Shown: positions 1-4,921 of the stretch, piece by piece
How positions within the stretch are numbered: position 1 is the first letter of the stretch
Layout of the letters: every line of letters starts with the position of its first letter
Assembly: GCA_003165615.1 (NCBI GenBank)
Contig: PLWR01000356.1
Location: 1-7,197 of the forward strand
Length of the DNA stretch: 7,197 nt
Source of the DNA: Acidobacteriota bacterium
Lineage (GTDB): Bacteria > Acidobacteriota > Terriglobia > UBA7540
Direction: 5' to 3'
The notes under the pieces: generated by a model
Seen by the model: the letters and a program-made list of their open reading frames with translations, nothing else
The model's database searches: none
What the model was told of the DNA's origin: nothing
Position numbers and translations under genes: made by a program

Positions 1-39
1 TCAACCCCTATGTCGCCCACCCGCACTGCACTCTGCCGT

Positions 40-69
40 TTGACCATTCGGTACACTCATTGTTATAAT
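40..69 (+). promoter_or_regulatory. Strong sigma-70-type promoter for thrS
   Basis: The -35 hexamer TTGACC (40-45, 5 of 6 to consensus) is separated by 18 bases from a perfect -10 hexamer TATAAT (64-69). The -10 is preceded by TG plus one base (61-63), the extended -10 arrangement. Transcription would start near 76-77, giving a leader of about 31 bases before the thrS ATG, too short for an elaborate riboregulator. It is the only convincing promoter I found by eye, so it probably serves thrS and, by read-through, the genes behind it. Promoter activity is inferred from the match only. Confidence 0.8.
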
Positions 70-107
70 CAAGGATTGCACTTTGTAAGCAGGAATTCGT
101 GTAAGTA

Positions 108-2048
108 ATGGCAGATCATATCCAACTAACATTCCCTGATGGAGCCACCCGGGAATTTCCGCTCGGCACGACCGCGCTGGACGTTGGAAAGTCGATTGGT
201 CCGCGCCTGGCGGCGGAAGCGTTGGCGGCAAAGGCCGGCGACCAACTGGTTGATCTCTCCACCAAGCTGGAAGCGGATGGGCCCATTCAATTCATCATGC
301 CTTCTTCGCCCGAGGGCCTGGAGATTTTCCGCCATTCCTCTGCGCACCTGCTGGCCGCCGCGGTGACGGAACTTTTCCCTGACGCGCATCCCGGCATCGG
401 GCCGCCCACTGAAAACGGCTTCTATTACGATTTCTATCGCGAAAAGCCCTTCACCGAAGAGGATCTGGCCAAGATCGAGGCAAAGATGCTGGAGCTGGTC
501 AAGGCCAACCTGCCCAATGAGCGCGTCTATTTTCCCAAAGAAGAAGGGTTGAAGCTCTTCGAGCAGATGGGCGAGTTCCTGAAGTGCCAGTTGATTCAGG
601 AAAAGGCCGACCCGGTGTTTTCCGCATACCGAACCGGCAAGTTTCTGGACTTTTGCCGCGGACCGCACATTCCTTCCACCGGGCGCATCAAGGCGTTCAA
701 GCTCCTGAGCGTGGCGGGAGCGCACTGGAAGGGCGATGAAAAGTCGCATCCCATGCAGCGCATCTATGGAACCGCCTTCTTCAGCCAGAAGGACCTGGAT
801 GCCTTCCTGCAACAGATCGAAGAGGCCAAGAAGCGCGACCACCGCCGTCTGGGCAAGGATCTTGACCTGTTCAGCATTCAAGACGATGCCGGACCGGGGC
901 TGATCTTCTGGCATCCCAAGGGCGGCGTCATTCGCCGGGAGATTGAGGACTGGCTGCGCGACGAGCTGACGGCGCGCGGATACGATCTGGTCTTTACTCC
1001 CCATGCCATGCGCCTGCATTTGTGGGAAATCAGCGGCCACGCCAACTTCTATCGCGAGAACATGTTTGGGGCCATGGATGTGGAGAACGACCTGTATCAG
1101 CTCAAGCCCATGAATTGCCCCGGGCACATCCTGATTTACAAGTCGCGCGCCCGCAGTTATCGCGAGTTGCCCATGCGGCTGGCGGAACTCGGCACGGTTT
1201 ATCGCTTTGAACGCTCGGGCGTGATGCACGGCCTGATGCGCGTGCGCGGGTTTACCCAGGATGATGCGCACATCTTCTGCATGCCGGAGCAACTGGAGCA
1301 AGAAGTTCAGGCCTGCGTGGAATTTGCGCACACGGTGCTGAAGACCTTCGGGTTCGATGAATATCAGGTGGAGCTTTCCGCCCGCGATCCGGGTGACCCG
1401 GAGCACTACGCGGGCACGGTGGAAGAATGGAACCTGGCGGAAGGCGCGCTGATGAACACCCTGAAGCGCATGGATATTCCGTTCAAGTACATGCCGGGCG
1501 AAGCTGTGTTCTATGGCCCCAAGATTGACGTCAAGCTGGTTGATGCCATCGGCCGGCCCTGGCAGCTCACCACCGTGCAGTTTGATTTCAACCTGCCGCG
1601 GCGCTTCGGGTTGGAGTACGTCGGCCCCGATGGGCACATGCACACTCCGGTGATGGTGCATCGCGCCTTGTTTGGATCTGTGGAGCGATTCTTTGGCGTA
1701 CTGATTGAGCATTACACCGGGGCATTTCCCGTGTGGTTGTCTCCGGTGCAGGCTGTGGTGCTGCCCATCAGCGACAAGCACGCCGCTTATGCTCGCGAAG
1801 TTCTGGACGAGCTGAAGCGCGCCAAAATTCGCGCCCAACTGGATGACCGCAATGAGAAGTTGAACTCGCGCATCCGTGATTCGCAACTTCAGAAGGTTCC
1901 GTTCATGCTGGTGGTGGGTGATCGCGAGGCACAGAACCGCACCGTGGCGGTTCGCCGCCGGGATTCCGGGGACGCGGGAACCCGTCCTATCAGCGAGTTT
2001 GTAACTTACGCCCGCGAACTTATCGACACCCGCGCCGTGAAATGGTAA
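108..2048 (+). CDS. thrS: Threonine--tRNA ligase (ThrRS)
   Basis: This cytoplasmic class II synthetase charges tRNA-Thr with threonine using ATP; the family also hydrolyses mischarged Ser-tRNA-Thr. The 646 residues match the usual length (about 640). Domains in order: TGS, about 1-63; editing domain, about 65-225, with HSSAH (H76, H80) and CRGPH (C183, H187) forming the editing site; catalytic core, about 245-540; anticodon-binding domain, about 545-646. The three expected zinc ligands are present: C337 in MNCPGH, H388 in TQDDAHIF and H518 in MVHRALFGS. Motif 2 Arg is R366 (YRFE) and motif 3 Arg is R527 (GSVERF). The ATG at 108 gives the normal N-terminus; the GTG at 99 runs straight into a stop. 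The ribosome binding site is weak: AGGA at 91-94 lies 13 bases away. It is first in the cluster, directly behind the promoter at 40-69. Confidence 0.98.
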   Translation: MADHIQLTFPDGATREFPLGTTALDVGKSIGPRLAAEALAAKAGDQLVDLSTKLEADGPIQFIMPSSPEGLEIFRHSSAHLLAAAVTELFPDAHPGIGPPTENGFYYDFYREKPFTEEDLAKIEAKMLELVKANLPNERVYFPKEEGLKLFEQMGEFLKCQLIQEKADPVFSAYRTGKFLDFCRGPHIPSTGRIKAFKLLSVAGAHWKGDEKSHPMQRIYGTAFFSQKDLDAFLQQIEEAKKRDHRRLGKDLDLFSIQDDAGPGLIFWHPKGGVIRREIEDWLRDELTARGYDLVFTPHAMRLHLWEISGHANFYRENMFGAMDVENDLYQLKPMNCPGHILIYKSRARSYRELPMRLAELGTVYRFERSGVMHGLMRVRGFTQDDAHIFCMPEQLEQEVQACVEFAHTVLKTFGFDEYQVELSARDPGDPEHYAGTVEEWNLAEGALMNTLKRMDIPFKYMPGEAVFYGPKIDVKLVDAIGRPWQLTTVQFDFNLPRRFGLEYVGPDGHMHTPVMVHRALFGSVERFFGVLIEHYTGAFPVWLSPVQAVVLPISDKHAAYAREVLDELKRAKIRAQLDDRNEKLNSRIRDSQLQKVPFMLVVGDREAQNRTVAVRRRDSGDAGTRPISEFVTYARELIDTRAVKW

Positions 2049-2123
2049 GCTAATCGATAGCGTTTGACCGGGTGGTCGAAGTGTCTGAACGCAACTTGTG
2101 CACTTTGGTACTTTGCTGTACTG

Positions 2124-2192
2124 CCGGGCTTTAGCCCGGATATGCCGCCCTTGAAGGCGGCGCTACAATTCTGGGGCAGCCCTGCGGGGCTG
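2124..2192. repeat. Three-hairpin cluster in thrS-infC spacer
   Basis: Three inverted repeats lie side by side. 2124-2139 is CCGGGC-TTTA-GCCCGG; 2144-2161 is GCCGCC, a 6-base loop, then GGCGGC; 2177-2192 is CAGCCC-TGCG-GGGCTG. None is followed by a T run on either strand, so they do not look like intrinsic terminators. From memory, such GC-rich 'GGGCTTTAGCCC' hairpins are dispersed repeats in acidobacterial and some other genomes. The third hairpin ends at the first base of the GGGAGGG ribosome binding site of infC, so it could affect access to that site; this is inference. Nothing else is recognisable in the spacer (2049-2205), and no clear promoter is seen. Confidence 0.75.
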
Positions 2193-2208
2193 GGAGGGAA
2201 GATTTATC
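2192..2208 (+). promoter_or_regulatory. infC ribosome binding site with AUC start codon
   Basis: GGGAGGG (2192-2198) is a strong Shine-Dalgarno sequence, and 7 bases later comes ATC (2206-2208) in the infC frame. The frame is open back to a TGA at 2152-2154 and contains no ATG, GTG or TTG before GTG 2260. That GTG lies after codons for the conserved IF3 N-terminal stretch [12 protein letters not shown], so starting there would remove part of the N-domain. AUC belongs to the AUU/AUC/AUA group that IF3 itself discriminates against, the known basis of infC autoregulation in E. coli, where the start is AUU. Confidence 0.78.
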
Positions 2209-2856
2209 GCCGACCGATTCGCTCGAATAAATGAAAGGATTCGCGCCAAGGAAATCCGGGTGATTGATGAAGAAGGGGCGCAGCTCGGCATCATGGCTCC
2301 CTTTGAAGCCCTGAAAACCGCGAAGAGTCAGGGCTTGGACTTGGTGGAGGTTGCCCCTACGGCCAATCCTCCTGTATGCCGCATTATCAATTACGGGAAG
2401 TACCTCTATCAGCTTAGCAAGCGGCAACACGAGGCGCGCAAGAATCAGAAGTCCATTGGGCTGAAGGAAGTCAAGATGCGGCCCCGCACTTCGATTCACG
2501 ATTTCGAGACCAAGCGGAACAAGGTGGTGGATTTTCTCCAGGAAGGGGCCAAGGTCAAGATCACCATTATGTTCCGCGGGCGCGAGATGGCGCATCGGGA
2601 CCTGGGCTTTAAAATGATTGATCGCTTGATTGAAGAGGTGGGAGAAAACGGACAGGTGGAAGCGCGGCCGCGGCTCGAGGGTCCGAACCTGACCGCTATT
2701 CTGGCGCCTAAGAAAGCGGCGGGCAAGTCCGGGGGATCATCCCCGCGCCCTCCGTCGAGCCACGCTGGTGCGCCCGCGAACTCCCCCATCAAACCCAGTG
2801 CGCCGGTGCCGGCTTCGGCCAAGCCCGCGGGGACGCAAGGATCTTCAGGAGGCTAG
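2206..2856 (+). CDS. infC: Translation initiation factor IF-3, AUC start, C-terminal tail
   Basis: IF3 binds the 30S subunit, keeps it apart from 50S, and checks the start codon and initiator tRNA. From AUC 2206 the product is 216 residues; E. coli IF3 is 180. The N-domain (about 1-80) contains [18 protein letters not shown] and [11 protein letters not shown] (58-68). A basic linker follows, then the C-domain (about 87-170) with KEVKMRPR (87-94), FRGREMAH (123-130) and the family's usual ending ILAPKK. After that comes an unusual tail of about 46 residues rich in Ala, Pro, Ser and Gly, probably disordered. GTG 2260 would give a truncated 198-residue protein and is unlikely to be the true start; ATA 2227 is in frame but has no ribosome binding site. 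Translation is probably limited by IF3 itself through the AUC codon. The gene ends one base before rpmI. Confidence 0.93.
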   Translation: MADRFARINERIRAKEIRVIDEEGAQLGIMAPFEALKTAKSQGLDLVEVAPTANPPVCRIINYGKYLYQLSKRQHEARKNQKSIGLKEVKMRPRTSIHDFETKRNKVVDFLQEGAKVKITIMFRGREMAHRDLGFKMIDRLIEEVGENGQVEARPRLEGPNLTAILAPKKAAGKSGGSSPRPPSSHAGAPANSPIKPSAPVPASAKPAGTQGSSGG

Positions 2857-2857
2857 A

Positions 2858-3079
2858 TTGGCTAAGGCTAAGAAAGTTAAACTCAAACTCAAGACCCATA
2901 AGGGCGCCGCCAAACGGTTCAAGATTACCGGAAGCGGTAAAGTCATGCGTCACCATGCTTTTGCTCGCCACATCCTGACGTCAAAAGCCAGCAAGCGCAA
3001 GCGCCACCTGGCCCAGGCGGCGGAGTTAGCAGCCGCCAACGTCGGGCAGGTTCTTCGTATGCTCCCATACGGGAACTAG
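2858..3079 (+). CDS. rpmI: 50S ribosomal protein L35
   Basis: L35 is a small basic protein of the large ribosomal subunit. The 73-residue product has the family core [19 protein letters not shown] (10-28), then the basic stretch [11 protein letters not shown] (41-51) and the usual C-terminal region. It is slightly longer than the typical 64-66 residues, through a lysine-rich start (AKAKKVKLK) and a few extra C-terminal residues. The start is TTG at 2858, set by a perfect AGGAGG at 2847-2852, five bases upstream. The frame is open further upstream (from ATG 2768), but that extension overlaps infC and resembles no L35. The Shine-Dalgarno lies within the last codons of infC and only one base separates the genes, so translation is probably coupled to infC. 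Confidence 0.96.
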   Translation: MAKAKKVKLKLKTHKGAAKRFKITGSGKVMRHHAFARHILTSKASKRKRHLAQAAELAAANVGQVLRMLPYGN

Positions 3080-3169
3080 GAAGAAAGGTTTTAGGGCACA
3101 GGTTACAGGTAACAGAAAAAGGATTTCTTTCCTGTAACCTATAACCTGTAATCTATCACCTGTTCTTCC
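3079..3169. repeat. Long imperfect inverted repeat of 7-base units
   Basis: The core arms are 3098-3115 and 3132-3149, with 16 of 18 positions pairing around a 16-base loop. Pairing resumes further out: GGAAGAA (3079-3085, starting at the last base of the rpmI stop codon) is the exact complement of TTCTTCC (3163-3169), with patchy pairing between. The right arm reads as successive 7-base units TGTAACC, TATAACC, TGTAATC, TATCACC from 3133, and the left arm carries the complementary units. No T run follows, so an intrinsic terminator is unlikely. It may be a dispersed palindromic element inserted between rpmI and rplT, genes usually much closer together. Function is unknown. Confidence 0.75.
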
Positions 3170-3215
3170 GGGTGCAGGAAGGCTATAGAGGCCAACAGGG
3201 TGCCTTCACTGCCCC
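3170..3215 (+). promoter_or_regulatory. Bulged hairpin upstream of rplT, possible leader element
   Basis: The arm GGGTGCAGGAAGGC (3170-3183) pairs with GCCTTCACTGCCCC (3202-3215) over 13 base pairs, with one-base bulges at T3173 and A3208 and an 18-base loop. It ends 14 bases before the rplT Shine-Dalgarno (AGGAG, 3230-3234). It is followed by AAAAATTC rather than T residues, so it is not a normal terminator. L20 represses its own operon in E. coli and B. subtilis by binding an mRNA structure that mimics its rRNA site. This hairpin is a candidate for such a site, but I cannot match it to a known L20-binding fold. Confidence 0.45.
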
Positions 3216-3242
3216 AAAAATTCATTAAAAGGAGATAAACCC

Positions 3243-3623
3243 ATGCCTCGAGTTAAGCGCGGAACTGTGCGCCGCGCCAACCGCAAGAAGCTTTCCAAGA
3301 TCACCAAAGGCTTTTTCCTCACTAAAAGCAAGCTCTACCGCTCCATGAAGGAAGCCGCGGATAAGGCAGGGCGTTACGCCTTCCGTGACCGGCGTCGCAA
3401 AAAGCGCGATTTCCGCAGGCTTTGGATCATCCGCATCAGCGCCGCCGCGCGCTCGCATGGCCTCACTTACAGCCAGCTTATTCACGGACTGAAAGCCTTG
3501 GCCGTGGAAATGGACCGCAAGATGCTGGCGGAAATGGCCGTCAAAGATCAGTTGGCTTTCGCGGAATTGGCCAGCCGGGTGAAAGCAACCCAGACCGGTC
3601 CGCAGCGGGTAGCTGCCAGTTAG
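3243..3623 (+). CDS. rplT: 50S ribosomal protein L20
   Basis: L20 binds 23S rRNA early in assembly of the large subunit and, in well-studied bacteria, represses translation of its own operon. The 126-residue product starts with the family signature MPRVKRG, has the long basic N-terminal extension, the hallmark RDRRRKKRDFRRLWIIRI (48-65) and the globular C-domain (SYSQ-like TYSQLIHGLK, 75-84, then DRKMLAEMAV, 91-100). About 8-10 extra residues follow the usual end near 117. Residues 24-30 (FFLTKSK) replace the more common YYGRRSR. The ATG at 3243 has a good AGGAG 8 bases upstream. Unlike the usual tight rpmI-rplT pair, 163 bases separate this gene from rpmI, so simple translational coupling with rpmI is unlikely. 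Confidence 0.98.
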   Translation: MPRVKRGTVRRANRKKLSKITKGFFLTKSKLYRSMKEAADKAGRYAFRDRRRKKRDFRRLWIIRISAAARSHGLTYSQLIHGLKALAVEMDRKMLAEMAVKDQLAFAELASRVKATQTGPQRVAAS

Positions 3624-3664
3624 TGTTATCGGAAACGCGAATGTTGGCGGCCAACGCTGCGTCG

Positions 3665-3682
3665 GCGCCCCTTTAGGGGCGC
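3665..3682. repeat. GC-rich hairpin in rplT-pheS spacer
   Basis: GCGCCCC (3665-3671), loop TTTA, then GGGGCGC (3676-3682) form a perfect 7-base-pair stem, or 8 with T3672-A3675. The TTTA loop resembles the first hairpin before infC (2124-2139). A smaller inverted repeat, GTTGG-CGG-CCAAC, lies at 3643-3655. No T tract follows. It is probably a dispersed intergenic palindrome; a role as a weak terminator or RNA-stability element is possible but unsupported. Confidence 0.7.
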
Positions 3683-3705
3683 ATCGCCGCGGGCAAAGGT
3701 ATTTG

Positions 3706-3731
3706 TAGGGGCGGTTCGCGAACCGCCCCTA
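3706..3731. repeat. Perfect 26-base palindrome just before pheS
   Basis: Bases 3706-3718 (TAGGGGCGGTTCG) are exactly complementary to 3719-3731. As RNA this gives an 11-base-pair stem with a CGCG loop. From memory, 'GTAGGGGCGGTTCGCGAACCGCCCCTAC' palindromes are scattered between genes in several bacterial phyla, so this is probably one copy of a dispersed repeat. It ends 11 bases before the pheS ATG, and its last bases form part of the only Shine-Dalgarno-like triplet available (AGG, 3731-3733). The hairpin may therefore influence pheS translation. Confidence 0.85.
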
Positions 3732-3742
3732 GGCAACTGACT

Positions 3743-4909
3743 ATGACCATCGACGAAAAAGTTAAGAAGACGCCCGCCGGACTGGGCGTCATCGACGCCG
3801 CGGGCGTGGAAGCGCTCTTCACGGAAGTGCGTGTGGCGATGGCGGCGGAGCGGGCCAGCCTGGTATCGCACGGCGCAGCGTCCGAACCCGAGCGCGACAA
3901 GTTGTGCAAAGATCTTCGTGACCGCTGGCTGGCGCGTAAGAACGGCCTTCTATCGTTTGTCGATGAAAACTGGCTGAAAGCCTCTCCGAAGGAATTAAAG
4001 CCCGCTGTCGGGCGGTATTTCAATGGCCTCCGGCAAGAGTCTGCGGCGTTTGCGATTGCCACATTGACAAAAGACGTTCCCCTGCACGTGAGTGCAACAT
4101 TTGGAATCCCGGCTGAATCCCTTCGGCAAGTGAGCTCAACATTTGAAATCCAGGAAGAGAGTTTGACGGACCTGACACTGCCCGGCAACCGGCGGCCCCT
4201 CGGCTCGCTACATCCCGTCACCCAGATGCAGCGCGAGATTGAAGAAATCTTCCTCAATCTCGGATTCCGCATCGAGAGTGGGCCGGAAATTGAATCCGTC
4301 TACTACAACTTTGATGCGCTCAATATTCCGGAGAGCCATCCTTCCCGCGATGACTGGGATACGCTCTACATCGACGCAAAAACTGTGTTGCGCACCCACA
4401 CCTCGCCCGTGCAAATCCGCGCCATGGAAAAATATGGGGCGCCGCTGTACATCATTATCCCCGGAAAGTGTTACCGCCACGACAGCCCCGATGCCAGCCA
4501 CTCGCCCATGTTCCATCAAATTGAAGGCCTGGCCATCGCGAGTGATATCACCTTTGCCGATTTGAAGGGGACGCTGGATTTCTTTGCCAAGAAATTGTTT
4601 GGTGAAAAGATTCGGACGCGCTTCCAGCCCAGCTTTTTCCCCTTTACCGAGCCGAGCGGCGAGGTATCCATCAGTTGCATCTTTTGCGGCGGAGAAGGTT
4701 GCCGGGTGTGCAAAGAAAGCGGCTGGATTGAAGTGATGGGATGCGGCATGGTTCATCCCCAGGTGCTGCGCAACGGCGGCATCGATCCCGAAAAGTACTC
4801 GGGCTGGGCATTTGGATTGGGCATCGACCGCTTCGCCATGATGAAGTATGACATCAATGACATTCAGCTCTTCTTCCAAAGCGATGTGCGGTTCTTACAG
4901 CAATTCTGA
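3743..4909 (+). CDS. pheS: Phenylalanine--tRNA ligase alpha subunit
   Basis: PheS is the catalytic subunit of the cytoplasmic alpha2-beta2 enzyme that charges tRNA-Phe. The 388 residues are longer than E. coli PheS (327). The N-terminal helical arm (about 15-115) is followed by an unusual segment (116-143) made of two related 14-residue units, then the catalytic core from DLTLPG (143-148) and LHPVTQ (156-161). Visible motifs: RTHTSPVQ (217-224), motif 2 YRHDSPDASHSPMFHQIEGL (244-263), FTEPSGEV (301-308), a four-cysteine cluster C312, C315, C320, C323 seen in many bacterial PheS, GMVHPQVL (335-342), and motif 3 GWAFGLGIDRF (354-364, R363). A356 corresponds to E. coli Ala294 of the amino-acid pocket. 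The ATG at 3743 has only a weak AGG, near the palindrome. pheT follows after 12 bases. I see no Phe-rich pheM-like leader peptide upstream. Confidence 0.97.
   Translation: MTIDEKVKKTPAGLGVIDAAGVEALFTEVRVAMAAERASLVSHGAASEPERDKLCKDLRDRWLARKNGLLSFVDENWLKASPKELKPAVGRYFNGLRQESAAFAIATLTKDVPLHVSATFGIPAESLRQVSSTFEIQEESLTDLTLPGNRRPLGSLHPVTQMQREIEEIFLNLGFRIESGPEIESVYYNFDALNIPESHPSRDDWDTLYIDAKTVLRTHTSPVQIRAMEKYGAPLYIIIPGKCYRHDSPDASHSPMFHQIEGLAIASDITFADLKGTLDFFAKKLFGEKIRTRFQPSFFPFTEPSGEVSISCIFCGGEGCRVCKESGWIEVMGCGMVHPQVLRNGGIDPEKYSGWAFGLGIDRFAMMKYDINDIQLFFQSDVRFLQQF
4088..4171 (+). repeat. Imperfect in-frame 42-base tandem duplication in pheS
   Basis: Copy 1 (4088-4129) and copy 2 (4130-4171) are adjacent. 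They match at 20 of their first 24 bases and about 26 of 42 overall. They encode VSATFGIPAESLRQ (116-129) and VSSTFEIQEESLTD (130-143), 8 of 14 residues identical. The units sit between the N-terminal helical arm and the catalytic core, so the length change would fall in a linker. The divergence suggests an old duplication. Confidence 0.7.
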
Positions 4910-4921
4910 ATCACTGCAACC

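Noticed and set aside
1..231. 76-codon minus-strand frame over the thrS start and promoter
   Set aside because: It overlaps the promoter and the TGS-domain codons, shows no recognisable family and has no visible ribosome binding site.
126..1886. 586-codon open frame on the minus strand across thrS
   Set aside because: It lies wholly antisense to a clear ThrRS gene and reads as low-information His/Gln/Arg-rich sequence; long antisense frames are common opposite GC-rich genes with strong codon bias.
2064..2122. Possible second promoter before infC (TTGACC at 2064-2069, or TGTACT at 2117-2122)
   Set aside because: Neither half has a partner hexamer with acceptable sequence and spacing.
2124..2192. 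Intrinsic terminator after thrS
   Set aside because: The hairpins are strong but no T run follows on either strand.
2260..2262. GTG as the infC start
   Set aside because: It would remove the conserved [12 protein letters not shown] part of the IF3 N-domain and has no Shine-Dalgarno at a suitable distance.
2768..2857. 30-residue N-terminal extension of L35
   Set aside because: The in-frame upstream codons overlap infC out of phase and resemble no L35; the perfect AGGAGG fits TTG 2858.
3170..3220. Terminator between rpmI and rplT
   Set aside because: The stem is followed by AAAAATTC, not T residues, and rplT must be expressed downstream.
3641..3676. 11-codon frame MLAANAASAPL as a pheM-like leader peptide
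   Set aside because: It contains no phenylalanine, has no Shine-Dalgarno, and no attenuator terminator with a T run follows.
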